A DNA stretch of 61,592 bases from Bacteroidaceae bacterium (GCA_030843315.1 JAUUPT010000020.1:1-61592), one strand, 5' to 3'. Shown: positions 25,597-34,241, numbered from the stretch's first letter. Numbers and translations are program-made. Notes: generated by a model not told the origin, from the sequence alone.

Positions 25597-26637
25597 ATGG
25601 ACGAAAAGAAGAAAATAGCATTTATAATAAACCCCATATCCGGCACTCAGAGCAAAGAGCAGATACTGAAATGGCTCGATGAAAAGCTGGATAAGGAAAG
25701 GTATATACAAGAGGTCATCTACACCGGCCGACCGGGACATGCTGTCGACATAGCTGCGCAAAAGGCCAAAGAGGGCATATATGCAGTGGTTGCCGTCGGC
25801 GGAGATGGCACTATCAACGAGATAGCACGTTCGCTGGTACATACAGGGACGGCATTAGGCATTATTCCCTGCGGTTCGGGCAACGGACTGGCACGCCATC
25901 TGCAAATTCCGATGGAGCCGAAGAAAGCCATTGATATTATAAATGACGGACTGATAGACATCATCGATTACGGTAAGATCAACGAGGTACCATTCTTCTG
26001 TACTTGCGGTGTAGGCTTTGACGCATTTGTGAGTCTGAAATTCTCCCAAGCGGGCAGGAGAGGGCCGCTTACTTATCTGGAAAAGACACTGTTTGAAAGC
26101 CTGAAATACCGTCCCGAAACCTACGAGCTGGAAATGGACGGCAGCACTTCGCGCTACAAAGCATTCCTCATAGCCTGCGGAAACGCTTCGCAATATGGAA
26201 ACAATGCATACATCACTCCGCAAGCCACCTTGAACGACGGTTTGCTGGATGTGACGATACTGGAACCATTCACCGTGCTCGATGTGCCGTCATTGTCTTT
26301 CCAACTATTCAACAAAACAATCGACCAGAACAGCCGCATCAAGACTTTCCGCTGCCAGACATTGAGAATACACCGTTCCAAACCGGGAGTGGCTCATTTT
26401 GACGGCGATCCGTTGATGATGGGGGAGAATGTGGACGTGAAAATAGTAAAGAAAGGACTGCAAGTCATCATCCCCCGGGATGCAGAGAAAGATAGCTCGA
26501 ACGTACTGCAACGGGCACAGGACTATATCAACGGGCTGAAGCAGATAAACGAGGCATTCGTAGAAGATATGGCCCACAGAAACAAAATGATAATAGATAA
26601 AGGAAAAGAGCAGATAAAGAAACTGACTAAAATCTGA
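25597..26637 (+). CDS. Diacylglycerol/sphingosine kinase family lipid kinase
   Basis: This 346-residue protein has the DAGK catalytic domain. N-terminal INPISGTQSK binds phosphate, VGGDGTINEIARSL holds the GGDGT nucleotide motif (about 69-73), and IIPCGSGNGLARHL is the conserved GSGNxLAR lipid-kinase block. The C-terminal half carries the beta-sandwich with AHFDGDPLMM. Members phosphorylate diacylglycerol, ceramide or long-chain bases with ATP. The divergent serine palmitoyltransferase gene makes a sphingolipid substrate plausible, but the sequence cannot separate it from plain diacylglycerol. The C-terminus has an extra charged tail of about 30 residues (MAHRNKMIIDKGKEQIKKLT). aspS follows after 89 bases. 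Confidence 0.88.
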   Translation: MDEKKKIAFIINPISGTQSKEQILKWLDEKLDKERYIQEVIYTGRPGHAVDIAAQKAKEGIYAVVAVGGDGTINEIARSLVHTGTALGIIPCGSGNGLARHLQIPMEPKKAIDIINDGLIDIIDYGKINEVPFFCTCGVGFDAFVSLKFSQAGRRGPLTYLEKTLFESLKYRPETYELEMDGSTSRYKAFLIACGNASQYGNNAYITPQATLNDGLLDVTILEPFTVLDVPSLSFQLFNKTIDQNSRIKTFRCQTLRIHRSKPGVAHFDGDPLMMGENVDVKIVKKGLQVIIPRDAEKDSSNVLQRAQDYINGLKQINEAFVEDMAHRNKMIIDKGKEQIKKLTKI

Positions 26638-26726
26638 ATCATAAAAATAAACTATCCTCCTTTGATACGCCATATAATATGTTTTATGTATTTTTGCACG
26701 GTATTTTATAAAACAATATATATAAT

Positions 26727-28484
26727 ATGTATAGATCACACACCTGCGGAGAACTTCGTATCTCCGATGTTAATAAGCAAGTGACGCTGGCAGGTTGGGT
26801 ACAGCGCAGCCGCAAGATGGGAGGCATGACCTTCATCGACCTTCGCGACCGTTATGGAATCACCCAATTAGTATTCAACGAAGAGGTGAACGCTGAACTT
26901 TGCGAACGTGCCAACCACTTGGGACGTGAATTCGTAATCCAGATAAAAGGTACGGTGAACGAGCGTTTCAGCAAGAACAGCAACATCCCGACCGGAGATA
27001 TTGAAATCATCGTATCGGAACTGAACGTACTGAATGCCGCCCTGACTCCTCCTTTCACCATCGAAGAGAATACGGACGGAGGCGACGACATCCGCATGAA
27101 ATACCGCTACCTGGACTTGCGCCGTGCCAACGTACGCAGCAACCTGGAACTCCGCCACAAGATGACGATTGAGGTGCGCAAGTATCTGGACGAACAAGGC
27201 TTTATTGAAGTAGAAACCCCGATTCTGGTAGGATCTACCCCCGAAGGCGCCCGCGACTTCGTAGTACCTTCACGTATGAATCCGGGACAGTTCTATGCTT
27301 TGCCGCAAAGCCCGCAGACGTTGAAGCAGTTGCTGATGGTATCAGGTTTCGACCGTTACTTCCAGATTGCAAAATGCTTCCGCGACGAAGACTTGCGTGC
27401 CGACCGCCAGCCGGAGTTCACACAGATAGACTGTGAAATGTCTTTCGTAGAACAGGACGATATCATCAATCTGTTCGAGGGAATGGCAAAATATCTGTTC
27501 AAGGAAATACGTGGTGTGGAACTGAAGGAACCGTTCCTGCGGATGCCGTGGGCGGATGCCATGAAGTACTACGGTAGCGACAAACCCGACCTTCGCTTCG
27601 GCATGAAGTTCGTAGAGCTGATGGACATTATGAAAGGACACGGTTTCTCTGTATTCGATAATGCCGCCTATGTGGGTGGTATCTGTGCAGAAGGTGCTGC
27701 AAGCTATACGCGCAAGCAGCTGGATGCACTGACCGAATTTGTGAAAAGACCGCAAATCGGCGCCAAGGGTATGGTATATGCTCGCGTAGAGGCAGACGGT
27801 AACGTGAAGTCGAGCGTAGATAAATTTTATACACAAGAAGTGTTGCAGGAGATGAAAGCAGCATTCGGAGCTAAGCCGGGTGACTTGATTCTGATTCTGA
27901 GCGGTGACGACGTGATGAAGACCCGCAAGCAACTGAATGAGCTCCGCCTTGAAATGGGTAACCAACTGGGCTTGCGCGATAAGAATAAGTTTGCCCTTCT
28001 GTGGGTAGTAGACTTCCCGATGTTTGAATGGAGCGAAGAAGAAGGCCGCCTGATGGCTATGCACCATCCGTTCACACATCCGAAGGATGAAGACATTCCT
28101 TTGCTGGATACAGACCCGGCAGCGGTTCGCGCAGATGCTTACGACATGGTGTGCAACGGTATCGAAGTGGGCGGCGGTTCTATCCGTATCCACGATGCAC
28201 AGTTGCAAGCCAAGATGTTCGAGATTCTTGGGTTCACTCCGGAGAAGGCCCAGGAGCAGTTCGGCTTCCTGATGAATGCTTTCAAGTACGGTGCACCTCC
28301 TCACGGTGGTTTGGCTTATGGTCTCGACCGTTGGGTGAGCATCTTTGCAGGTCTCGACAGTATCCGCGACTGCATCGCATTCCCGAAGAACAACAGCGGA
28401 CGCGATGTAATGCTGGATGCACCTTCATGCATCGACCAGAAACAGTTGGATGAACTGAATCTGATTGTAGAGGTGAAAGAATAA
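26727..28484 (+). CDS. aspS: Aspartyl-tRNA synthetase
   Basis: This 585-residue class II synthetase charges tRNA-Asp (or Asp/Asn in non-discriminating forms) in the cytoplasm. The N-terminal OB fold begins MYRSHTCGELRISDVNKQVT with GWVQRSRKMGGMTFIDLRDR. Motif 2 is FRDEDLRADRQPEFTQ and motif 3 GLAYGLDRWVSIFAG. The bacterial GAD insertion domain lies at about 315-415. Its length matches bacterial AspRS. The presence of Asn- or Gln-related GatCAB genes cannot be judged here. A -7-like TATTTTTG at 26689-26696 lies 31 bases before the ATG. The GtrA gene follows 24 bases after its stop and is probably cotranscribed. Confidence 0.97.
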   Translation: MYRSHTCGELRISDVNKQVTLAGWVQRSRKMGGMTFIDLRDRYGITQLVFNEEVNAELCERANHLGREFVIQIKGTVNERFSKNSNIPTGDIEIIVSELNVLNAALTPPFTIEENTDGGDDIRMKYRYLDLRRANVRSNLELRHKMTIEVRKYLDEQGFIEVETPILVGSTPEGARDFVVPSRMNPGQFYALPQSPQTLKQLLMVSGFDRYFQIAKCFRDEDLRADRQPEFTQIDCEMSFVEQDDIINLFEGMAKYLFKEIRGVELKEPFLRMPWADAMKYYGSDKPDLRFGMKFVELMDIMKGHGFSVFDNAAYVGGICAEGAASYTRKQLDALTEFVKRPQIGAKGMVYARVEADGNVKSSVDKFYTQEVLQEMKAAFGAKPGDLILILSGDDVMKTRKQLNELRLEMGNQLGLRDKNKFALLWVVDFPMFEWSEEEGRLMAMHHPFTHPKDEDIPLLDTDPAAVRADAYDMVCNGIEVGGGSIRIHDAQLQAKMFEILGFTPEKAQEQFGFLMNAFKYGAPPHGGLAYGLDRWVSIFAGLDSIRDCIAFPKNNSGRDVMLDAPSCIDQKQLDELNLIVEVKE

Positions 28485-28508
28485 AGAGACAGAGAAGAGT
28501 AGGAGAGA

Positions 28509-28889
28509 GTGAAAGAGTCCGTGCGTATTTTCCGCTTTGCGGTAATCGGTACGTTGAATGCACTGATTATAGCTGTCACCGTTTGGGTGATGATGGACAG
28601 GCTGGACATCAATTATCGGCTCTCCAATGTAGTAGCTTATACACTGGCACAGATTCATAACTTTATCTGGTGCAAGTATTGGATATTCCCTTTAGAAAAG
28701 AAGAGCAACACTTGGCGACAAGTGCTGCTCTTCTTTATTGCTTTCGGAATGGCTTACGGAGCACAATACCTCTTTCTTATCGGACTGGTGGAAGGATTGA
28801 ATTGCAACGAATACCTTGCCCAGTTCTTAGGATTGTTTATTTACGGAGGTATTAACTTCGTGATGAACAGGAAGGTGACGTTTAAATAA
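28509..28889 (+). CDS. GtrA-like four-helix membrane protein (GTG start)
   Basis: The 126 residues form four transmembrane helices typical of the GtrA/DPMS family (RFAVIGTLNALIIAVTVWVM, YTLAQIHNFIWCKYWIF, a third near 75-95 and a fourth ending FVMNRKVTFK). Family members take part in moving or presenting polyprenyl-linked sugars for surface glycans. The GTG at 28509 is the only start that keeps helix 1 whole. The gene is tightly linked to aspS, with no functional link evident. It is convergent with the amidohydrolase gene, and only two bases separate their stop codons. Confidence 0.88.
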   Translation: MKESVRIFRFAVIGTLNALIIAVTVWVMMDRLDINYRLSNVVAYTLAQIHNFIWCKYWIFPLEKKSNTWRQVLLFFIAFGMAYGAQYLFLIGLVEGLNCNEYLAQFLGLFIYGGINFVMNRKVTFK

Positions 28890-28891
28890 GA

Positions 28892-29779
28892 TCAATCAAG
28901 AAACCGCTTCGTCAGCCCTTCATAAGCATCGATTCTGCGGTCGCGCAAGAACGGCCACCAACGGCGTACATTCTCCGAACGCTCCAAATCGACTTCTACT
29001 ATTATATTTTCGGGACGATCATTGGCGGCTTGTGCGAGGAATTCGCCTTGCGGTCCGACAACGAAACTATTTCCCCAGAACAAGATACCATTCGTTTGCA
29101 TGGAAGGATCGGGTTCGTGGCCTACGCGGTTCACGGAGATTACCGGCAAGCCGTTGGCAACAGCGTGTCCGCGTTGCGAGATAATCCAGGCATTGAGCTG
29201 GCGTGCTTTTTCATCATCTGCGTCAGTGCTTTCCCAGCCGATAGCGGTGGGATAGATCAGGACTTCAGCCCCCTTCAGAGCCATGAGTCGGGCAGCTTCC
29301 GGATACCATTGATCCCAGCACACCAATACACCCAGTTTACCCAAAGAGGTTTGGATAGGTTCGAAACCGATATCGCCGGGAGTGAAATAGAATTTCTCGT
29401 AATAGGCAGGATCGTCGGGGATATGCATCTTACGATATTTTCCGGCGATACTTCCGTCGCGTTCAAAGACCACGGCCGTGTTGTGATACAAGCCTGGAGC
29501 ACGTTTCTCGAACAAGGAGGTTACCAGTACGATATCATTCGCCGCCGCCAGTTCGGAATAGAAACCGGTAGACGGGCCGGGAATCGGTTCTGCCAAATCA
29601 AACAACTGCGTATCCTCCGTCTGACAGAAATATAAAGAGTTGTGCAGTTCTTGCAACACTACCAACCGAGCACCATGCGCAGCACACGCCTCAATGCTTT
29701 TTGCCAGGTTCATGAGATTCGTCCGAAGGTCTGCCGTGTTGGCTTGCTGGATGATACCTACTTTGATTTTTCTTGCCAT
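28892..29779 (-). CDS. aguB: N-carbamoylputrescine amidase
   Basis: This 295-residue nitrilase-superfamily enzyme hydrolyses N-carbamoylputrescine to putrescine, CO2 and ammonia, the last step of the agmatine route to polyamines. The Glu-Lys-Cys triad is visible in LQELHNSLYF (Glu44), KYRKMHIPDDP and VLVCWDQWYPEAARL. GNSFVVGPQGEFLAQA and the C-terminal RRWWPFLRDRRIDAYEGLTKR are characteristic of the AguB subgroup. It is 36 bases downstream of the agmatine deiminase gene on the same strand, so the two form a pathway operon. A generic carbon-nitrogen hydrolase is the fallback call. Confidence 0.93.
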   Translation of the reverse strand: MARKIKVGIIQQANTADLRTNLMNLAKSIEACAAHGARLVVLQELHNSLYFCQTEDTQLFDLAEPIPGPSTGFYSELAAANDIVLVTSLFEKRAPGLYHNTAVVFERDGSIAGKYRKMHIPDDPAYYEKFYFTPGDIGFEPIQTSLGKLGVLVCWDQWYPEAARLMALKGAEVLIYPTAIGWESTDADDEKARQLNAWIISQRGHAVANGLPVISVNRVGHEPDPSMQTNGILFWGNSFVVGPQGEFLAQAANDRPENIIVEVDLERSENVRRWWPFLRDRRIDAYEGLTKRFLD

Positions 29780-29815
29780 TTATCTATTTAGATTTTAGTG
29801 ATTTATAATTTAAGA

Positions 29816-30853
29816 TTATCTTATTACCCCTACGGGATATTGCATCGTGACACAATGCAACGAACCGTGCTGCTTAATCAAGGCACGACAGTCTATACCA
29901 ATGATTTCATGATGGGGGAAGGCGGCTTGTAACACCTCTTTGGCGCGGGCATCATTCTCCGGTTGGCTGTACGTGGGATAGAGCACTGCATCGTTCAATA
30001 TCAAGAAGTTGGCATAGGTGGCGGGAAGGCGTTCGCCTTCTTCCTCAATCTTGTCTGCCATGGGAAGGGCTAACAGGCGATAAGGTTCTCCGCTCAATGT
30101 GCGGAAAGTTTTTAATTGTTCTTCCATCCGGCGGAGTGCTTCGTAATGTTCGTCTCCGGCATCGCTGCATTGCACATAAGCAATGGTATCCGGTGAACAG
30201 AAGCGGGCCAGTGTATCGATGTGGCTATCCGTATCATCGCCCGCCAGATAGCCATAGTCCAGCCAAAGCACGCGTTGAAGATGAAAAACAGAACGAAGGT
30301 ATTCTTCTATTTCTACCCGGTTCATTTGTCCGTTGCGATTGGGGGAAAGCAGGCATTCGGAAGTAGTGAGTACTGTACCCACACCATCACTCTCAATGGA
30401 ACCACCTTCGAGCACAAAGCCCAAACGGTTTACATATCTCCCTTTCAATACGCCGGCTTCTGCCGCACGACGTGTTATCAGGTTATCTTTATCGGAAGCA
30501 AACTTCAGTCCCCAACCGTTGAATTTGAAGTCGAGTAGGGAAGGTCCTTCGGTATCTATCATTGTGATAGCTCCGTGGTCGCGTGCCCAGGTATCATTTG
30601 TCTCGCACTTCAGGAAACGGACGTTTTCCATACAAGCCGTAGCAGCAATCTGTTTCTTTACCTCTTCCGGTTCGGGGGTGACAATCAGCAACTTTTCGCG
30701 CCAAGATATTTCCCGGGCAATAGACACGAAACATTCCTGTACTTCTTCGAGCATATACGCCCAGTCCGTATCGGCATGCGGCCAAGTCAACTGCACGCCG
30801 CTTTGAGAAGCCCATTCAGCAGGTAAGAAAGGATCACGTGTTTCTATGGTCAT
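29816..30853 (-). CDS. aguA: Agmatine deiminase
   Basis: This 345-residue guanidino-group-modifying enzyme converts agmatine to N-carbamoylputrescine plus ammonia and supplies the AguB reaction. The nucleophile is Cys in HGSLHCVTMQYP near the C-terminus, and catalytic Asp/Glu/His residues lie in WARDHGAITM, LEGGSIESDGVG and DDTDSHIDTLARF. The ATG at 30853 (MTIETRDPFLPAEW) is preferred because it is preceded by GGGAAGAAT and matches the usual family start. A longer frame from 30925 would add 24 residues not seen in the family. It is cotranscribed with aguB downstream and probably with the DUF2148 gene upstream. Confidence 0.94.
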   Translation of the reverse strand: MTIETRDPFLPAEWASQSGVQLTWPHADTDWAYMLEEVQECFVSIAREISWREKLLIVTPEPEEVKKQIAATACMENVRFLKCETNDTWARDHGAITMIDTEGPSLLDFKFNGWGLKFASDKDNLITRRAAEAGVLKGRYVNRLGFVLEGGSIESDGVGTVLTTSECLLSPNRNGQMNRVEIEEYLRSVFHLQRVLWLDYGYLAGDDTDSHIDTLARFCSPDTIAYVQCSDAGDEHYEALRRMEEQLKTFRTLSGEPYRLLALPMADKIEEEGERLPATYANFLILNDAVLYPTYSQPENDARAKEVLQAAFPHHEIIGIDCRALIKQHGSLHCVTMQYPVGVIR

Positions 30854-30939
30854 ATTCTTCCCGAAATGTACCTGATAATCTTTTTCTGAACCTCCACCGG
30901 TTGGTAGTCCGACAATAATTCCCATCTTTCTTCTATTTA

Positions 30940-31479
30940 TTACTTTTTCTCTTCTTTCGGTTTGCGGTCAAAGAACGGATTCTTGGAAGACGCGCTGACC
31001 GGAATGGCAAAGACACTCGTACAACCTTTCAGCCAATCCAAACGCTGTGCAGCAAGACCGGCCGAGAACATCACACGGGTATCTACTCTCAAATCGGCTG
31101 CCATCGCACATGCCGAACCGATAGCGATACCGACATCTACCGAATTTATGGCACACGGCACTCCTTCAGAACGTCCCGCACAAGTAGCAAAGCCGCAATG
31201 TCCGCAATTCAATCCCTGAGCCAGTTCGTGTGTACCTATGATAACTACGCATTCGGCCTGCAAAATATTTTCCGCATCACGCAAGAAGAACTTCATGCCA
31301 TGTTCTTCTACCATAGCAACCATCTTCTCCGACAGTTTCTTGAGATCTTCTCCCGTAACCAAGGCTGTTTCTATTACATCAATGCCTTTTCCTTTGGGCG
31401 CCGTACGTGCAGCGGTCATCATTTGTCTTGCCACATCGAGCACGTGTTCATGACGACAATCCCGTTCATTTTGTATCAT
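30940..31479 (-). CDS. DUF2148 ferredoxin-like domain protein
   Basis: This 179-residue cytoplasmic protein carries the cysteine cluster CGHCGFATC plus nearby Cys residues (GVPCAIN, GSACAMAADL), as expected for an iron-sulfur-binding DUF2148 protein. The N-terminal half (MMTAARTAPKGKGIDVIETA) resembles the start of nitroreductase-like folds. Biochemical function is unknown. It lies 14 bases upstream of the long-form start of aguA (86 bases from the preferred start), so it may be in one operon with the agmatine genes, but no mechanistic link is known. It diverges from the FetA-like gene, with back-to-back -7 boxes in the 91-base gap. Confidence 0.8.
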   Translation of the reverse strand: MIQNERDCRHEHVLDVARQMMTAARTAPKGKGIDVIETALVTGEDLKKLSEKMVAMVEEHGMKFFLRDAENILQAECVVIIGTHELAQGLNCGHCGFATCAGRSEGVPCAINSVDVGIAIGSACAMAADLRVDTRVMFSAGLAAQRLDWLKGCTSVFAIPVSASSKNPFFDRKPKEEKK

Positions 31480-31509
31480 AATCTTCCTTTCCTGAATTAA
31501 TTAGTGAAG

Positions 31510-31544
31510 CAAAGATAGCACAAATATTTTTTTCTCTATCTTTG
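31510..31544. promoter_or_regulatory. Divergent -7 elements for the DUF2148 gene and fetA-like gene
   Basis: CAAAGATA at 31510-31517 is TATCTTTG on the minus strand, 31 bases before the DUF2148 start. TATCTTTG at 31537-31544 points to the fetA-like gene on the plus strand, 27 bases before its ATG. The two -7 boxes are only 19 bases apart, so occupancy of one promoter should exclude the other. Confidence 0.6.
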
Positions 31545-31570
31545 CGATACAGAAAGATTGAAGGAATACT

Positions 31571-32194
31571 ATGCTACAAATAGAAAATGCCAGTATTGCC
31601 TATGGCAACAATATACTTTTTTCAGGATTCAACCTGCAACTGAAACAAGGGGAGATAGCCAGTATCTCCGGCCCGTCGGGATGCGGAAAGACTTCACTGC
31701 TCAATGCCATACTCGGATTTACTCCGTTGAGAGAGGGGCGTATCATCCTGAATGACACATTGCTGGAGAAGGGAAGTATTGATGCCATACGCAAACAGAT
31801 AGCATGGATTCCTCAGGAACTGGCATTACCGCTGGAGTGGGTGAAAGAGATGGTGCAACTGCCCTTCAGCCTAAAAGCAAACCGGGGTACTCCTTTTTCC
31901 GAATCCCGGCTGTTTGCCTGTTTTGAGGAGTTGGGAATGGAACAGGAGCTGTATTACAAACGAGTGAACGAGATATCCGGCGGACAGCGCCAACGTATGA
32001 TGATAGCCGTAGCTTCCATGATAAGCAAACCGCTGATTATCATCGACGAGCCTACTTCCGCACTCGATCCCGGTTCTACGGAAAAGGTACTCTCTTTCTT
32101 CCGTCGGCAAGCAGACAAAGGAAGCGCTATATTGACAGTGTCGCATGATGAAGGATTTGCCAATGGATGCGACCGCCATATTATAATGACATAA
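31571..32194 (+). CDS. fetA: ABC ATPase of a FetAB-like transporter
   Basis: This 207-residue ATPase has Walker A GPSGCGKT (34-41), Q-loop WIPQELALPLEW, signature ISGGQRQR (135-142), Walker B LIIIDEPTSALD and switch His192 (TVSHDEG). It pairs with the UPF0014/FetB membrane protein two genes downstream. In Escherichia coli FetA and FetB export iron and protect against peroxide stress; metal export is thus the best guess here. The three genes are close together (19 and 12 bases apart), so they form one operon with the small membrane protein between. Assignment rests on the FetB neighbour, since the ATPase alone is generic. Confidence 0.85.
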   Translation: MLQIENASIAYGNNILFSGFNLQLKQGEIASISGPSGCGKTSLLNAILGFTPLREGRIILNDTLLEKGSIDAIRKQIAWIPQELALPLEWVKEMVQLPFSLKANRGTPFSESRLFACFEELGMEQELYYKRVNEISGGQRQRMMIAVASMISKPLIIIDEPTSALDPGSTEKVLSFFRRQADKGSAILTVSHDEGFANGCDRHIIMT

Positions 32195-32213
32195 ACCTTT
32201 AAAAGAATAGATT

Positions 32214-32495
32214 ATGAGCTTTGCAGGATTTGTTTTCGACATGATACGGCGAGATAAGGAAAACCGTGATTTGCGTAACCTCCGCCGTGAGCGTTTGAAT
32301 AACCGTCTGGACAAGATGTACGACGGACGCAACGGTATGCCTCAAAACACGACAGCCGAAGATATGGAAAAAATTGCGAAGCTAACCGCTAAAAAGGAAC
32401 GGTCGGAACTGCATTACAGCGTGAAGATGACATATCTCATTCTTTTGGTCTACATTGCTGTGGCCTCTATATTGGTAGTATTGTTTATCAGATAA
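32214..32495 (+). CDS. Small tail-anchored basic protein between FetA and FetB
   Basis: This 93-residue protein is not recognised as any named family. Residues 10-65 are highly charged (IRRDKENRDLRNLRRERLNN) and likely helical and cytoplasmic. Residues 72-92 are one hydrophobic helix (MTYLILLVYIAVASILVVLF) ending in Arg, so it would be C-terminally anchored with the basic part inside. It sits 19 bases after the FetA-like ATPase and 12 bases before FetB, so it is made together with both transporter subunits. A role as accessory or regulatory subunit is inference from position alone. Confidence 0.7.
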   Translation: MSFAGFVFDMIRRDKENRDLRNLRRERLNNRLDKMYDGRNGMPQNTTAEDMEKIAKLTAKKERSELHYSVKMTYLILLVYIAVASILVVLFIR

Positions 32496-32507
32496 AATAA
32501 AGTAAGA

Positions 32508-33308
32508 TTGGGAACCATCGACATATCATACCTCAGCCTGGGCATCGGATTATTACTGTTATTAATCCCCCTGTTCTACATCTGGAAGTTCAAAACCGGA
32601 CTGCTACGCGCTACTATAATAGGTACAGCCCGCATGATAGTGCAGCTTTTCTTTATCGGCGTCTATCTGAAATACCTTTTTCTGTGGAACAATCCGTGGA
32701 TCAACTTCTTATGGGTGATTATCATGATATTCGTAGCCTCGCAGACAGCGCTGGCACGTACCCAATTGAAACGAAAAGTACTGCTTATACCTATCTCAGT
32801 GGGGTTTCTATGTAGCGTGGTATGTGTGGGAATGTATTTCATCGGCATTGTGCTGCGTCTGGAAAATGTGTTCAGCGCCCAATACTTTATTCCTATCTTC
32901 GGCATATTGATGGGGAATATGCTGTCCAGCAATGTCATTGCCCTCAACACCTATTACAGCGGACTGAAACGGGAACAACAGCTCTATCGCTATCTCCTCG
33001 GCAACGGTGCTACCCGCGCAGAAGCGCAAGCGCCCTTTATCCGCCAAGCCATCATCAAGGCATTCAGTCCGCTGATTGCCAATATCTCTGTCATGGGACT
33101 GGTTGCCTTTCCGGGAACTATGATCGGACAGATATTGGGAGGAAGCAGCCCGAATGTAGCCATCAAATACCAAATGATGATTATGGTAATAACCTTCACG
33201 GCATCCATGCTCTCGCTGATGATTACAATCTCATTGGCTTCCCGCAAGTCATTCGATGCGTACGGCAAGCTATTGCCCGTTACGGTAGAAAAAAAAGAGC
33301 ATAAATGA
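32508..33308 (+). CDS. fetB: FetB/UPF0014 family ABC permease (TTG start)
   Basis: The 266 residues with about seven hydrophobic helices match the UPF0014/FetB family: IWKFKTGLLRATIIGTARMI near the start, IPIFGILMGNMLSSNVIALN, then LLGNGATRAEAQAPFIRQAI (the cytoplasmic coupling loop) and LVAFPGTMIGQILGGSSPN. The start is TTG at 32508, since no ATG lies before helix 1 and the frame opens close to the preceding stop. It would form the membrane part of an iron or metal exporter with the ATPase at 31571. Its last 29 bases overlap the 3' end of a convergent 52-residue lipoprotein frame. Confidence 0.9.
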   Translation: MGTIDISYLSLGIGLLLLLIPLFYIWKFKTGLLRATIIGTARMIVQLFFIGVYLKYLFLWNNPWINFLWVIIMIFVASQTALARTQLKRKVLLIPISVGFLCSVVCVGMYFIGIVLRLENVFSAQYFIPIFGILMGNMLSSNVIALNTYYSGLKREQQLYRYLLGNGATRAEAQAPFIRQAIIKAFSPLIANISVMGLVAFPGTMIGQILGGSSPNVAIKYQMMIMVITFTASMLSLMITISLASRKSFDAYGKLLPVTVEKKEHK

Positions 33309-33438
33309 TAGCAGTAGCCTTGGGAATAGTATCAACAGCTTCCTCCATATCGTCCGAATCGGCAACTTGGGATTTACCCGTATTTTGACAAGACAGAAAT
33401 ATGAGCAAAGAGAAGAATAAGATAAGCAGTGCTTTCAT
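33280..33438 (-). CDS. Very small lipoprotein (52 residues)
   Basis: A short frame starts with ATG at 33438 and reads MKALLILFFSLLIFLSC followed by QNTGKSQVADSDD, a clear lipoprotein signal with the lipid-modified Cys at residue 17. An acidic stretch (DSDDMEEAVDT) and a hydrophobic end (ATAIIYALFFLP) follow before a TAA at 33282-33280. It lies 20 bases downstream of another lipoprotein gene on the same strand and overlaps the end of fetB in the opposite direction. It may be a genuine small lipoprotein or the 5' remnant of a longer gene whose end was lost where the two units converge. Confidence 0.5.
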   Translation of the reverse strand: MKALLILFFSLLIFLSCQNTGKSQVADSDDMEEAVDTIPKATAIIYALFFLP

Positions 33439-33458
33439 TATTGTGATTTTTATGGTTT

Positions 33459-34241
33459 TTAGATATCAAATGTACCTGTTGCAGCATGTATTATCGGATA
33501 GATAAAGTAGTCTTCTCCCTCGGTTTGCAGTTGCTCGAACCATTGTTTAAAGATGGGCTCCGGTTCGGGACCGAAGAGCAAATCCGCATCTGCCGGATAA
33601 ATGCCATAATACCACTGAGGAGTTCCCTTCAGATTATAGTGCTCAGGAGCTTCTATCATAAATCTATAATGTCCGACTCCATCCTCATCCTTAACAATAT
33701 TTGTATATTTACCATAATTGGTATACATGCTGTACTTTAATCCTTTTAAAGAAGCATATTCATCCTCTTGCAATTCACCGTCTACATATTTTGCTCTTTT
33801 ACAGACAAATGGTATCTGATACATTCCACCATAAGGTTCTAAAAGAAAAGGATTCGAGGCATTTATTTCTATCCGATATACATATTCTATCTTAACCTTC
33901 GATATTGTATTTATCAGTGTGTACGCAATGCTGCTCCCATCTGCCGGAGGATTGGACAATATTTTTTTCTCTACTGACAAAAAATATTCGTATCCTTTTT
34001 CGTAGTCGAAGCCGCTGATGCCTAAAAAGTCCAAGGGGATGTATTCACTTCCGCCTTCTTCTTTTACCAACATACAGTCAATGGGATGGTCGCTCCCAAA
34101 AGGCTGATAGGTACTTGTTTCAGCTGATATAAACATTTTGATTGTTTCCACCGTGTCTTGCGGGTCATCGTCACTGCAAGCAGCTAAGTTGATTGTAGCC
34201 AAAAGGAATAGTAATCCCCATAGTAGTTTTACTGTTTTCAT
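33459..34241 (-). CDS. DUF4377-like lipoprotein
   Basis: This 260-residue lipoprotein (signal MKTVKLLWGLLFLLATINLAACS, with the lipid-modified Cys at residue 22) begins its mature part with a segment typical of DUF4377: an ISAETSTYQPFG strand, CMLVKEEGG, a GFDYEKGYEYFLSVE core and NPPADGSSIAYTLI. The rest (about 120-260), with repeated Tyr/Gly, has no recognised match. It would sit on the inner leaflet of the outer membrane or at the surface. The 52-residue lipoprotein frame follows on the same strand. Upstream is the divergent Nif3-like gene. The domain name is inferred by eye. Confidence 0.62.
   Translation of the reverse strand: MKTVKLLWGLLFLLATINLAACSDDDPQDTVETIKMFISAETSTYQPFGSDHPIDCMLVKEEGGSEYIPLDFLGISGFDYEKGYEYFLSVEKKILSNPPADGSSIAYTLINTISKVKIEYVYRIEINASNPFLLEPYGGMYQIPFVCKRAKYVDGELQEDEYASLKGLKYSMYTNYGKYTNIVKDEDGVGHYRFMIEAPEHYNLKGTPQWYYGIYPADADLLFGPEPEPIFKQWFEQLQTEGEDYFIYPIIHAATGTFDI

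Noticed and set aside
30854..30925. Extended agmatine deiminase start adding 24 residues
   Set aside because: The extension has no family similarity, and the ATG at 30853 has a better upstream sequence and the expected family start.
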